Shown: positions 52,424 through 61,829 of the stretch, one piece after another | Layout of the letters: the number at the start of each line of letters is the position of its first letter | Position numbering within the stretch: position 1 is the first letter of the stretch | Origin: Streptomyces rugosispiralis | Lineage (GTDB): Bacteria > Actinomycetota > Actinomycetes > Streptomycetales > Streptomycetaceae | Length of the DNA: 64,000 nucleotides | NCBI RefSeq assembly: GCF_024505145.1 | Contig: NZ_JANIAA010000004.1 | Span: forward strand, 124,001-188,000 | Direction: 5' to 3' | Notes under the pieces: generated by a model | The model's input: only the letters and a program-made list of their open reading frames with translations | Databases searched by the model: none | What the model was told of the DNA's origin: nothing | Made by a program: the position numbers and the translations under genes

Positions 52424-54829
52424 TCAGCCCTTGCGGGTGGCGCCCACCGACGGCGGCTCCGCGCCCCGGCCGGTGCCCCAGGACGACGGCTCGGTGGACA
52501 GCCGGTGGGCCAGCTTTCCGCCGTGGGCCACCTGGTCCCAGTCCAGCCAAGTCCGCGCCACGTTCCGGCCGTTCAGCGAGACACTCCGGACATACCGCTT
52601 GGCGTCGCTCGCGCCCGGCGCGGTGACCGTGAGCGTGCCGCCCTGCCGGGTGCCGTAGTGCCCGATACGGACCACGGCCGAGGAGAACTGCGGGCTGGAG
52701 AGGGCGAGGAAGTCCCCGCCGCTCATCGTCGGGTACAGGCCCAGTGAGGAGAAGACGTACCAGGCCGACATGGTGCCGAGGTCGTCATTGCCGGTCATCC
52801 CGTCCGGCCCGGTGGTGAACAGGGTCATCGCCGCCCGCACCACGGTCGCCGCCTTCGCGGGCGCGCCCGCCCACAGATACATGTACGGGGCGTGCAGATC
52901 GGGCTCGTTGTTGGGGTTGTAGGTGGGCTTGCCGTAGTAGTCGTACGGAGCGGAGATCCAGTCCTCACGGGCGGTGCCCGCGGGGTCGGTGAGCAGCTTG
53001 CCGTAGGCGAAGAAGTCGTCGAGCCGCTTCTCGGTCGCGCTCCTGCCGCCCATCAGCCCCACGAGCCCGGCCGGGTCCTGCGGCACCAGCCACTGGTACT
53101 GGTAGGCGCCGCCCTCGTGGAACTGCCGGCCCGCCTCCACCGGGTCGTACGGGGTCACCCACGCGCCGTCGGCCGTGCGCGGCCGGAACTGCCCGATCGA
53201 GGCGTCCCACAGCGTGCGGTACGTCTGGCCGCGCTCGGCGAACATCCGGGCGTCGGCGCGGTGTCCGAGCCCGCGCGCCATCAGGGCGAGCGCGGCGTCC
53301 GCGGCCGAGTACTCCAGGGTGGCCGAGGCCGGGTGGACGCAGTCGTTGTCGCCGCCCTTGTCGGCGCAGTCGGTGCCCAGCTTCAGCCCCGAGGGGACGT
53401 AGCCCAGCTCGCGGTAATAGTCCACGCCGGAACGGCCGTTGTAGGGCGAGTCGGCGGGCGGGGTGCTGGTGGCGTTCTTCTTCAGCAGCGCGTACGCCTC
53501 GTCCTCGTGCCCGGCCAGCAGGCCCTTGGACCACGCCTCAACGAGGAACGGGGTCACCGGATCACCCGTCATGATGTTGGTCTCGCTGTTGGCCAGCGCC
53601 CAGCGCGGCAGCCAGCCGCCGTCCCGGCCGATGGCGACCACCGACAGCGCGACATCGCGGGCCACCCCCGGCTCCACCATCTCCAGGAACTGGTTCTGCG
53701 GCCGGTAGGTGTCCCACAGCGAGAAGTTCTGGTACGGGGTGTAGCCGGCGGCGGTGTGGGTCGCGCCGTCGAAACCGGTGTAGCGGCCGTCCACGTCGCC
53801 CGCCACATTGGGATGCAGCTGGGCGTGGTACAGCGCGGTGTAGAAGGCGCGCTGCCGCTCCTCGGTGCCGCCGCCGACCCGGATCGCGTCGAGCTTCTTC
53901 CGCCAGGTGTCGTGCAGCGCGGCGCGGGTGGCGTCGAAGTCGTAGGAGTCCCCGGTCTCCGCCGTGAGGTTCTTACCCGCGCCCTCGGGACCGGTGTACG
54001 ACAGCCCGACCTTGACCACGACATCCCGGTCCTTGGTCGCGTCGAAGGTGGCCCAGGCGCCGTTACCGCCCTCGCCCGCCGCCTCGCGGGAGCCGGGGGC
54101 GGGGGTGGTGCCGCGCCAGGTGCCGTAGGAGGCGAAGGGGCGGTCGAAGGTGGCGGTGAAGTAGACGGTGTGCCGGTCCTTCCCGGCGCAGAAGTTCCCG
54201 GCCTCCACCCGGCCCTCGACGGTCCGGTCGCCGACCACGCGGATCTCGGAGCCGAAGACCTTCTGGTTGGCCTTGCCGGTGTTGAACAGCACATTGGCGG
54301 CGCCGGTGGCCGGGAAGGTGTAGCGCTGCCAGCCGGTGCGCTGGGTGGCGGTCAGCTCGGCGTCGATGCCGTAGGACTTCAGGCCCACCCGGTAGTAGCC
54401 CGGGGTGGCCTCCTCGTCGTCATGGCTGTAGGTGGAGCGGTAGTGGTCCGGGTCGACGTCGTCGACCGCGCCGGTCGTCGGCATGATGGGCAACTCGCCC
54501 GCCACCCCGCAGCCGACCCCGGACAGATGGGTCTGGCTGAAGCCGTGGATGGCGTTCTGGTCGTAGTCGTAGCCGCCCTGGCCGCCGGTGTCCGGGCTGA
54601 CCTGGACCATGCCGAACGGGGCGCTCGCCCCGGGGAAGGTGTTGCCGAAGTTCTCGGTGCCCACGAACGGATGGACCAGCGAGGTGGGGTCGGCAGGAGG
54701 GGGCGCGGCCGAGGGGGCGGCCGCCGCGCCCGGCGGTCCCAGCAGACCGCCGCCCAGCAGCGCCGCCGCCATCACGCCCGCGACCGTGCCCGCAGTGCGC
54801 GCACGGATTCCACCGATCAGCGACCGCAT
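52424..54829 (-). CDS. Secreted GH92 alpha-mannosidase
   Basis: 801 aa. Signal peptide of about 38 residues ending AAAAPSA. The GH92 domain shows VHPFVGTENFGNTFPGASAPFGMVQVSPD, SQTHLSGVGC, the mid-block NFSLWDTYRPQNQFLEMVEP and the C-terminal MTGNDDLGTMSAWYVFSSLGLYP. GH92 enzymes are calcium-dependent exo-alpha-mannosidases. ATG 54829 follows GGAGGTG. A perfect LacI-type palindrome lies 18 bases upstream. Confidence 0.93.
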   Translation of the reverse strand: MRSLIGGIRARTAGTVAGVMAAALLGGGLLGPPGAAAAPSAAPPPADPTSLVHPFVGTENFGNTFPGASAPFGMVQVSPDTGGQGGYDYDQNAIHGFSQTHLSGVGCGVAGELPIMPTTGAVDDVDPDHYRSTYSHDDEEATPGYYRVGLKSYGIDAELTATQRTGWQRYTFPATGAANVLFNTGKANQKVFGSEIRVVGDRTVEGRVEAGNFCAGKDRHTVYFTATFDRPFASYGTWRGTTPAPGSREAAGEGGNGAWATFDATKDRDVVVKVGLSYTGPEGAGKNLTAETGDSYDFDATRAALHDTWRKKLDAIRVGGGTEERQRAFYTALYHAQLHPNVAGDVDGRYTGFDGATHTAAGYTPYQNFSLWDTYRPQNQFLEMVEPGVARDVALSVVAIGRDGGWLPRWALANSETNIMTGDPVTPFLVEAWSKGLLAGHEDEAYALLKKNATSTPPADSPYNGRSGVDYYRELGYVPSGLKLGTDCADKGGDNDCVHPASATLEYSAADAALALMARGLGHRADARMFAERGQTYRTLWDASIGQFRPRTADGAWVTPYDPVEAGRQFHEGGAYQYQWLVPQDPAGLVGLMGGRSATEKRLDDFFAYGKLLTDPAGTAREDWISAPYDYYGKPTYNPNNEPDLHAPYMYLWAGAPAKAATVVRAAMTLFTTGPDGMTGNDDLGTMSAWYVFSSLGLYPTMSGGDFLALSSPQFSSAVVRIGHYGTRQGGTLTVTAPGASDAKRYVRSVSLNGRNVARTWLDWDQVAHGGKLAHRLSTEPSSWGTGRGAEPPSVGATRKG

Positions 54830-54846
54830 GGGACGCACCTCCGTCT

Positions 54847-54858
54847 GACAACGTTGTC
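54847..54858. promoter_or_regulatory. LacI-type operator GACAACGTTGTC
   Basis: A perfect 12-bp palindrome with central CG, the classic LacI-family site shape, immediately upstream of the GH92 gene. Implies repression by a LacI regulator encoded elsewhere. Confidence 0.8.
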
Positions 54859-54896
54859 TACAGGGTCGCGAAACTCTGGCACGGGGGCTGGGCGGT

Positions 54897-54961
54897 GTCA
54901 ATGACCCGGTCCGTCAATGACTGGGTCCGTCAATGACCCGTGCGCGGGCGGGTCATTGACG
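54897..54961. repeat. 16-bp tandem repeats ending in a 13-bp stem-loop
   Basis: GTCAATGAC occurs at 54897, 54913 and 54929 (16-base period). The third copy pairs as CGTCAATGACCCG (54928-54940) with CGGGTCATTGACG (54949-54961), loop 8 bases. A run of GGGCC units follows (~54966-55000). Probably the terminator of the SDR gene. No gene in 54830-55049. Confidence 0.82.
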
Positions 54962-55049
54962 CGCCGGACCGGGCCGGGCCGGGCCGAGCCGGGCCGGTGC
55001 CGGCGCCCGCGCACAGGGCCGTGGCGTCCGTCCGTGGGCGCGGGAGGCG

Positions 55050-55841
55050 CTATCGCTTCTCGCGCTGCCCGTCGGCGAGCTGACGGGACGTCTCGCCGGC
55101 GCCCGCGCCCCGCTGGGCCCGCTCGGCGATGCTCGGGAACAGCCCACCGATGGCGCTGCCCAGGCGCAGCTCCAGCGGGGCCACGTTCACCTCGGCCCGG
55201 TTCCGCTCGATCGCCCGGATGGTCGCGGCCGCCACCCGCCGGGAGGAGATCGTGCGGACCCCGGTGGGCAGGGACGTGCCCGCGTCGGCGAACATCCCGG
55301 CGTCGCCCACGAATCCGGGCTGCACCAGCGAGACCCCGACCCCCGTGCCGTGCAGGTCCTGCCGCAGCCCGAGGGCGAAGCCGCGCAGCCCGAACTTGGC
55401 CGCGTTGTAGAGCGCCGCGCCGGGGGAGGCCGTACGGCCCGACAGCGAGCCGATCATCACCAGATGGCCGGAGCCCGCCTCCACCATGCGCGGCGCCATC
55501 AGCCGGGACAGCAGGATCGGCGCACGCAGATTGACATCGAGGGCACGGTCCAGCTCCTCGGGCCGGTAGTCCAGGACCGGGCCGCTGGAGGGCAGCGCTG
55601 CATTGGCGATGACGATCCGGGCGTCCGCGGCCTCCTCGACGAGCCGCTCCACATCGGACCGTTCGGCCAGATCGGCGACGATCCCCCGGCCGCCCAGCCG
55701 CTCGGCCAGCGGCCGCAGCACCTCCTCACGGCGCCCGGTGAGCAGCAGATTGGCGCCCTTGGCCGCGAACGCGCGGGCCAGCGTCTGGCCGATGCCGCCG
55801 GTGGCCCCGGTGAGCAGGACGGTCGTGCCGGCGATCCGCAT
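55050..55841 (-). CDS. Short-chain dehydrogenase/reductase
   Basis: 263 aa Rossmann enzyme. Cofactor motif TGATGGIGQ (~9-17), NAALPSSGPVLD in place of NNAG, catalytic GSLSGRTASPGAALYNAAKFG (Ser, Tyr, Lys). ATG 55841 follows GGAGGAGAT. The C-terminal AEVNVAPLELRLG...PSIAER resembles short-chain enzymes in lipid metabolism. Substrate unknown. Confidence 0.9.
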   Translation of the reverse strand: MRIAGTTVLLTGATGGIGQTLARAFAAKGANLLLTGRREEVLRPLAERLGGRGIVADLAERSDVERLVEEAADARIVIANAALPSSGPVLDYRPEELDRALDVNLRAPILLSRLMAPRMVEAGSGHLVMIGSLSGRTASPGAALYNAAKFGLRGFALGLRQDLHGTGVGVSLVQPGFVGDAGMFADAGTSLPTGVRTISSRRVAAATIRAIERNRAEVNVAPLELRLGSAIGGLFPSIAERAQRGAGAGETSRQLADGQREKR

Positions 55842-55941
55842 GCGATCTCCTCCGGTTACGGTCGAGTACGTTCCGGGCACGGTACTGCGTATGCGCTCCG
55901 CGCTCGGCATGGGCCCCGCCCGTACGTGTCGGCGGCCGTGG

Positions 55942-56049
55942 CAGGGGCTTCGCCCCTGGACCCCGGACGCCCTTCGGACGTGTCCTCAATGGCCGGACGG
56001 GCTGACATCAGCCCCTCCAGGGGGCACCTCCCAGCGGTAGCTGGGGGAG
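55942..56049. repeat. Intergenic repeat block shared with the 58.9-kb region
   Basis: Holds a CAGGGGC TTC GCCCCTG hairpin (55942-55958) and a 29-base segment at 56021-56049 that recurs, inverted, at 58927-58955 with one mismatch. The core is the palindrome CCCAGCGGTAGCTGGG. Such blocks, together with GGCCGGACGGGCTGA (56001-56015), look like dispersed actinomycete intergenic repeats. Confidence 0.75.
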
Positions 56050-56116
56050 TTTGAGGAGCGGGGTCTGGGTCGGAGCCCCAGTTGTGGAAGGGGCGGGGAG
56101 CGGCCCGTCGCAGGCG

Positions 56117-57295
56117 TCAGGCTCCTTGAGCCTCGCGGGGAGCCGGGGTGCCCAGGCCGTAGACGCGGCGGGCGTTGTCCGCGCCCAGCAGCGCGGCCAC
56201 CCGGCGGGCGTCGCGGCGGGCCCAGGCGCCCTCCGCCACCCAGTGGGTCAGCAGCCCGGTCAGCGCCTCCCGGAAGAGCCGCGCCCCCACCACATACAGT
56301 TCGGGCAGCCCGTAGGCGTCGGTCGAGAAGAGCACCTTGCCGAACGGGGCGAGCTCCAGCATCTCGGCGAGCACCGCCCCGGCCCGCGCCCCGGTGTGCG
56401 ACAGGGCCAGCCCCACATCCGCGTACACATGTGGGAAGACGGCGGCCAGATAGGCCGCGCCGCGGTGATACGGATAGCCGTGCAGCAGGATCAGCGTGCA
56501 GCCCGTGGGGCGCACGGCGCGGATGAAGTCGGTGAGGGCGAGCGGATCGCAGCGGTCCAGCCGCAGATCGGGATCGCCGAACCCGGTGTGCAGTTGCAGC
56601 GGCAGCCCGGTGTACGCCGCCGACCACAGCAGATGGCGCAGCAGCACGGGGTCGGTGACCCGGGCGGCGGCGGTGCCGCCCTGGGCGCGCCGGGCCAGCC
56701 ACTGCTCGGCGGCGGTGTGGACGGCGCCGGGGCCCGGCGGATCGGGCTCGAAGTCCAGGCCGTAGCGGTAGGCGGCCACCGACTTGAAACCGGTCGCCGT
56801 ACGGGCCGCCTCCCGGATCCCGTCCGCCACCCCGGCCAGGAAGTCGTCGGCGGTCAGCGAGGTGTCGGCGATCCGCTCCGCCAGCTGCTCAAGACGGACG
56901 ATCTCATGGGCGGTACCGCCCGCCGCGAGGGCCAGCTCCTGCGGGGTGGTCAGATTGCCCGGCAGCCCGGTGTCCACCAGGAACTCGCTGATCCCGGCGG
57001 CGCCCAGCAGCCGCCGGTTCACCTCCCGCGCGCCCAGCTCGCGCCGCCGGGCGAGGTAGGGGGCGGGCGGGCAGTGCGGTTCGAGGTCCAGCAGCGGTGG
57101 ACACCAGCGGCGCACCGCGAACCCCAGCTGGCTGTCGAAGAAGGTGGTGCCGAGCGCGGCGGGCGCGTCGGATTCGGTCAGGAACGCCTCGAATTCGGCC
57201 GAGCCCAGCTCGGAGCGGGCCACCCCATGGCAGTGGTGGTCCACCAGGGGCGGCAGCGGCGGCTCGGTCGGATCCGTCTGTTCGGCGGCCGCCAT
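56117..57295 (-). CDS. Amidohydrolase family protein (FluG N-domain-like)
   Basis: 392 aa. Metal-site motif VDHHCHG near residue 18, central LQLHTGFGDPDLRL and ILLHGYPYHRGAAYLA, and FSTDAYGLPELYV with a late Asp ligand. The fold is the amidohydrolase_2 TIM barrel. It begins 3 bases after the glutamine-synthetase-like gene; the same pair is fused in fungal FluG and adjacent in gamma-glutamyl amine pathways, so it may hydrolyse a gamma-glutamyl compound. Confidence 0.85.
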   Translation of the reverse strand: MAAAEQTDPTEPPLPPLVDHHCHGVARSELGSAEFEAFLTESDAPAALGTTFFDSQLGFAVRRWCPPLLDLEPHCPPAPYLARRRELGAREVNRRLLGAAGISEFLVDTGLPGNLTTPQELALAAGGTAHEIVRLEQLAERIADTSLTADDFLAGVADGIREAARTATGFKSVAAYRYGLDFEPDPPGPGAVHTAAEQWLARRAQGGTAAARVTDPVLLRHLLWSAAYTGLPLQLHTGFGDPDLRLDRCDPLALTDFIRAVRPTGCTLILLHGYPYHRGAAYLAAVFPHVYADVGLALSHTGARAGAVLAEMLELAPFGKVLFSTDAYGLPELYVVGARLFREALTGLLTHWVAEGAWARRDARRVAALLGADNARRVYGLGTPAPREAQGA

Positions 57296-57298
57296 CGG

Positions 57299-58657
57299 TC
57301 AGTACCGCCTCCGGGTCGCGATGGCGATCTCGCGCGGGGACGACTTCTCGAACAGGGCGGACTCGGCCCGGCGCACCGCGGCGATGGACTCGAAGAGCGG
57401 TTCGCCCAGCGCCTCGCGCAGCACGGTCGAGTCCTCGAAGTGCTCCAGCGCCGTCAGCAGCGAGGTGGGCAGCCGCCGCTCGCGCCCCTCGACGGCCGGG
57501 TCCCCGGAGACGGGTGGGGGCAGGGAGAGCCCGGAGTCCATCCCGCCGAGGCCCGCGGCGATGACCGCGCCCGCCACCAGGTAGGGGTTGGCCGCCGGGT
57601 CGAAGGACTTGACCTCGGCGTTGGCGGCGCCCGGGTCGTCCGGCGCGCCGGTGATGAAGCGCACCGCGGCCTCCCGGTTCTCCAGGCCCCAGCACTGGTA
57701 CGCGCCGGCCCAGCGGGAGGGTTCGAGCCGGAGGTAGCTCGCGGGGGAGGGGGCGCCGATGGCGAGCAGCGCGGGCAGTTCGCGCAGCACCCCGGCGAGG
57801 AACGCCTCGGCGGTCGCGGTCATGCCGTCGGGCCCGTCGCCGTCCCGGCACAGGTTGCGGTCCCCCTGCCACAGGCTCAGATGGAGGTGGGCGCCGTTGC
57901 CGACCCCGCCCGGGTCCACCACCGGGCCGAACATCGGGTTGAGCCCGGCCCGCCCGGAGCACGCCCGGATCGTCTCCCGTACCAGTACGGCCAGATCGGC
58001 GGCGCCGACCGGATCGGCGGGCGCCAGGGACACCTCGAACTGCCCGGGGGAGTACTCGGGATGGAGCTGGTGCACCTCGGCCCGCTGCGCGTCCAGCGCG
58101 CCCAGCAGATCGGCGAGGTAATCGGCGAGGTCGACCACTCGCGCCATGCCGTAGGCGGGGCCCGCGGTGGGGTACCGCGGCGGGTCCTGGTCCGGGTCGC
58201 CGGTGGTGACGACCCATTCGGTCTCGAACCCCATGCGCACGGTCAGCCCCCGCTCCCGCGCCCGCTCGGCCATCCGCCGGGCGAACAGCCGCTGGCAGAC
58301 GGGGTGCGCGCGGCCCCGCTGGTCGTACCGGTCGACCGGGGCCCAGGCCCAGCCGGGCTGCGCGGCCAGCGGGGTGAGCCGGTCCAGGTCGGGGAAGAGC
58401 CGCAGATCCCCGTCCGGGCCGCCGACATGGCGGCTGGTGGTCATGGAGTCGTCCACGAGATAGACGTCGAAGACGGGGGACATCCCGACCCCGCGCCGCG
58501 CGGCATGCGGCAGCCGCGCGGTGGGCACGGACTTCACCCGGGTAAGACCCGCGTTGTCCACCCAGGTCAGCGCGATGGCCCGGATGCCGTTCGCGATGAG
58601 CCGCTCGGCCTCCTGCCGAGCCCGTGCGTATGCCTGCTCGCGATCCCCGGTCGCCAT
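57299..58657 (-). CDS. Glutamine-synthetase-like ligase
   Basis: 452 aa, GS-III/FluG-type. GFETEWVV (metal Glu), GAHLHLSLW with the NGxHxH motif, and FDPAANPYLVAGAVIAAGLGGM near the end. Such proteins often gamma-glutamylate amines rather than ammonia. The cytoplasmic product would be hydrolysed by the adjacent amidohydrolase after oxidation. ATG 58657 follows GAGGAGGTG. Confidence 0.87.
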   Translation of the reverse strand: MATGDREQAYARARQEAERLIANGIRAIALTWVDNAGLTRVKSVPTARLPHAARRGVGMSPVFDVYLVDDSMTTSRHVGGPDGDLRLFPDLDRLTPLAAQPGWAWAPVDRYDQRGRAHPVCQRLFARRMAERARERGLTVRMGFETEWVVTTGDPDQDPPRYPTAGPAYGMARVVDLADYLADLLGALDAQRAEVHQLHPEYSPGQFEVSLAPADPVGAADLAVLVRETIRACSGRAGLNPMFGPVVDPGGVGNGAHLHLSLWQGDRNLCRDGDGPDGMTATAEAFLAGVLRELPALLAIGAPSPASYLRLEPSRWAGAYQCWGLENREAAVRFITGAPDDPGAANAEVKSFDPAANPYLVAGAVIAAGLGGMDSGLSLPPPVSGDPAVEGRERRLPTSLLTALEHFEDSTVLREALGEPLFESIAAVRRAESALFEKSSPREIAIATRRRY

Positions 58658-58806
58658 GGGCACCTCCTCAGCCACGTCCTGTACGCCGAGACTATTGCCT
58701 GCGGACGGTCTTGTGGTGACGCATTGTCCCGATCGCATACGGGGTGTGACGGTGGCTTATGCCGGTCGGAGGTTGACACGAGTGGCCGGGGCGTCGAGGG
58801 GGTGGG

Positions 58807-59001
58807 CTAGGGGGCTTCTGATGGATCTCCGCGGCGTCGCGACGCCCGGCACGCCCTCTCGCCGCACCGGCCGGAAGCCCAAGTACGCCCAGTACGAGGG
58901 GATCCGGCCGGCACGCCGAGAGCACGCTCCCCCAGCTACCGCTGGGAGGCGCCCCCTGACGCCGCTCCTTCCCCCACGAAGATCCATCAGAAGCCCCCTA
59001 G
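58807..59001. repeat. MITE-like block with perfect 22-bp inverted termini
   Basis: Bases 58807-58828 are the exact reverse complement of 58980-59001 (both ends CTAG...). The ~151 bases between hold an internal CCCAGCTACCGCTGGG palindrome (58931-58946) shared with 56021-56049 and no gene. Flanked by the glutamine-synthetase promoter and the CdaR-like stop. Resembles a non-autonomous mobile element; no transposase is near. Confidence 0.78.
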
Positions 59002-59047
59002 TCCGCCGAGGCGCCCGGTTTCGGCCACGCGGCGCAGACCGCCTACG

Positions 59048-60283
59048 TCACCTGGCCCCCTCCTGGAGGATGTCGGCGAGGGAGGCGAGATACATCTCGA
59101 TCGCCTGGCCGGGCTCGCGCACCCGGCGGCCCGACAGCTTCCCGATCTTCTCCAGCCGGTACAGCAGGGTGTTCCGGTGGATGTGCAGCCGCTCCGCGAC
59201 CCGGACCAGCGACAGGCCGCCCTCCGCCCAGCCGATCAGCGTCTCCCGCAACGTCGGCCAGTCCGGCTGCTCGCGCAGCCGCCCCAGCACCGCCTCGGTG
59301 AACCGGGTCCGGTCGTGCGGCGGTATCGAGCCCAGGAGCTGCGGCACCCGCAGCTCCGAGGCGATGAAGACCCGCTCACCGGGGAAGACCGCAGGTCCGG
59401 TGCGCAGCGCCGTCGCCGCGTCGCGATAGGAGTCGTGCATCCCGGCCGCCCCGGCCCCCGGCTCGCCGACGGCCATCCGGCCGTCCAGGCCATGGCGCTC
59501 CGCGAGCAGCGCCAGCAGGTGCTCGCATCGTTCGGGAAGCCGCTCCGGGGCCGTGCGCCCCTCATGCGCGGCGGCCAGCACCGCGTACCGCCCCGCGGTC
59601 TGCTCGCCCGCCACGTCCTGGCGGTCGCGGAACACCTCCCGCACCGTCCGCAGCACCGTCAGCCGGGACACCGCCGCGGGGCCCTCGTCCGCCCGGTGCG
59701 GGGCGCCCGCCGAGCGCACCTCCAGCAGCACCGCGCTCCGGGCCACCGCGGGCGAGAGCCCCAGCTCGACCGCGCGGGCGGCCACCGCCTCCGGGCCGAC
59801 CACCTCGGGGTCGTAGAGCGCGATGTCCCGGACGAAGTCGTCGACCGCCCGCTCGTGGAGCATCCGCGAGCGCAGCAGCGCCGCCTCCTCCAGCAGGATC
59901 TCGGTCTGCCGCCGCACCACCAGGCCGAAGCGGTGCACCTCCTCGGGCACCCCGGTCAGACAGACGGTGCCGATCACCTCCTCCCCGACGGTGATCGGCA
60001 GGCTCATCCCGGGCCGTACCCCCCGCATCAGGCCCGCCTGCTCGGCGCTGTGGGTGGCGGGGCGCCCGGTGCGCACCACCTCCAGGGACGCCTCGTGGAC
60101 GGTGCCGACGCGCGTGAGGTCGCCACAGCCGATGACGACCGCCCCGGGATCGGTGATCAGCACATTGAAACCGGTGATCCGCCCGATGTCGCGGGCGATC
60201 TCCTGCGCCAGCTCCGGCGTCAGTACGGGAGGGCCGCCGAGCGGGCCGCCAAGGTGGTCCATGGGCGGATCGTACAGATCCAC
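59048..60283 (-). CDS. CdaR/PucR-family transcriptional regulator
   Basis: 411 aa. N-terminal diacid-recognition-like domain (ELAQEIARDIGRITGFNVLITDPGAVVIGCG) and C-terminal PucR-type HTH (LSLVRVAERLHIHRNTLLYRLEKIGKLSGRRV). Such regulators activate sugar-acid or amino-acid use. GTG 60283 is used; ATG 60262 lacks a clear ribosome site. It is divergent from the MFS/DadA-like pair at 60432, the likely targets. Confidence 0.87.
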   Translation of the reverse strand: MDLYDPPMDHLGGPLGGPPVLTPELAQEIARDIGRITGFNVLITDPGAVVIGCGDLTRVGTVHEASLEVVRTGRPATHSAEQAGLMRGVRPGMSLPITVGEEVIGTVCLTGVPEEVHRFGLVVRRQTEILLEEAALLRSRMLHERAVDDFVRDIALYDPEVVGPEAVAARAVELGLSPAVARSAVLLEVRSAGAPHRADEGPAAVSRLTVLRTVREVFRDRQDVAGEQTAGRYAVLAAAHEGRTAPERLPERCEHLLALLAERHGLDGRMAVGEPGAGAAGMHDSYRDAATALRTGPAVFPGERVFIASELRVPQLLGSIPPHDRTRFTEAVLGRLREQPDWPTLRETLIGWAEGGLSLVRVAERLHIHRNTLLYRLEKIGKLSGRRVREPGQAIEMYLASLADILQEGAR

Positions 60284-60431
60284 TCGCTCTCAGGTCGATG
60301 TCTTCATACGCTTCGAACGATGACCAGGGGCTCGTCGCTGCCTACCGTCTTCCGTCAACACCACCGGGCGCCCCGCACCGCCCGGCCACCCGTCCCCTCC
60401 TCCCCAGGAGCCCTCCTCCCAGGAGACGGCC

Positions 60432-61829
60432 ATGAGCACAGCATCCCTGGAGAAGTCCCGTCCCACCCGCACTCATTGGTTGATCACCCTGTACGCCGGC
60501 GGCGGCGAGTTCTGCGACGGCTACATCCTCAGCATCATCGGCGTCGCGCTTCCGCTCCTCACCGCCGATTACCACCTCGACTCCTTCGACGCCGGAGTGG
60601 TCGGCTCCGCCTCCCTGGTCGGCATGTTCGCCGGTGGCCTGGTCTTCGGCCATGTCACCGACCGGGTCGGGCGGCAGAAGGTCTATCTCTTCGACATCGC
60701 CGCCTTCATCCTGCTCTCCGCGGCCCAGTTCTTCGTCACCGATCCCTGGCAGCTCACCGTGTTGCGCTTCCTCATGGGCATCGCCATCGGCGCCGACTTC
60801 GCGATCGCGGGCACCATCGCCTCCGAGTTCGCGCCGCGGAACTCCCGGGGACCGCTGCTGGTCATCATGGTCACCATGTGGTCGGTCGGCGCCGCCGTCG
60901 CGTACGTCGTCGGCTGGGCGATGCTGTCCTCCGGCCACGACGACTGGCGCTGGATGCTCGCGAGCAGCGCGATACCCGCCGTCCTCATCCTCCTGCTGCG
61001 CTTCGGCACCCCCGAGTCCCCGCGCTGGCTGCTCAGCAAGGGCCGCGGCAAGGAAGCGGAGGCCGTGCTGAAGCAGATGCTCGGCCCGGCCGCGAGCCTG
61101 GACGACCTGGAGGCCGACACCGCCTCGCGGACCCGCTACGGCGACATCTTCCGCGGCGCCTATCTGAAGCGGACCGTTTTCGTCAGCGTCTTCTGGGCCT
61201 GTCAGCTGCTGCCGATCTACGCCATCACCACCTACGAACCCACCATCCTGTCCTCCTTCGGACTGGCCGACGGCGACGACTCCTACCTCGGCTCGGTCGT
61301 GGTGCAGATCTTCTTCGTGCTCGGCTCGCTCTCCGGGATCCTGGTCATCAACAAGGGGCGGCGCACCCTGCTCCTGTGGAGCTTCGGCCTCTCCGCGATC
61401 CCCCTGCTCGGCCTGGCCGCCTTCGCCCACCCCTCACCGGCCGTCGTGGTCGTCCTCTTCGCGGCCTTCGGGGTGGCGTGCTTCTCCAGCCAGTGCCTCC
61501 AGGCCATCTACCCCTCCGAGCTGTTCCCGACCGGGGTCCGGGCCACCGCCAACGGGTTCGCCACCGGCATCAGCCGGGTCGGCGCCGCCATCGGCACCTG
61601 GGGAGCGCCCGTTGTCCTCGACCACAGCACCCGGCTGGCCATGCTCCTCGGCGCGGTGATCTGCGCCGTCGGCTGGGGAACGTCGTACATCCTCGCCCCG
61701 GAGACCAGCGGGCTCACCCTCGCCGACGCCAGCGCGGCGGATACCGACCACGGCCCGCGCGGGTGGTCGCGTGCTCGCCGTGACACCTCCTCGACCACAC
61801 CGTCCCCCGCGGTGAAGGAGCACTCATGA
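60432..61829 (+). CDS. MFS transporter (sugar-porter-like)
   Basis: 465 aa with 12 predicted membrane helices; the loop 2-3 motif GHVTDRVGRQKVY, ESPRWLLSKGR after helix 6, and PSELFPTGVRATANGFATG late in the sequence fit sugar-porter transporters. The C-terminal ~30 residues are hydrophilic. Its stop overlaps the next ATG by 4 bases, so transport and oxidation are coupled. Substrate unknown. Confidence 0.9.
   Translation: MSTASLEKSRPTRTHWLITLYAGGGEFCDGYILSIIGVALPLLTADYHLDSFDAGVVGSASLVGMFAGGLVFGHVTDRVGRQKVYLFDIAAFILLSAAQFFVTDPWQLTVLRFLMGIAIGADFAIAGTIASEFAPRNSRGPLLVIMVTMWSVGAAVAYVVGWAMLSSGHDDWRWMLASSAIPAVLILLLRFGTPESPRWLLSKGRGKEAEAVLKQMLGPAASLDDLEADTASRTRYGDIFRGAYLKRTVFVSVFWACQLLPIYAITTYEPTILSSFGLADGDDSYLGSVVVQIFFVLGSLSGILVINKGRRTLLLWSFGLSAIPLLGLAAFAHPSPAVVVVLFAAFGVACFSSQCLQAIYPSELFPTGVRATANGFATGISRVGAAIGTWGAPVVLDHSTRLAMLLGAVICAVGWGTSYILAPETSGLTLADASAADTDHGPRGWSRARRDTSSTTPSPAVKEHS

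Noticed and set aside
58807..59001. Inverted repeat as a simple transcription terminator
   Set aside because: Arms are 151 bases apart and far from a gene stop on one side, unlike a compact hairpin.
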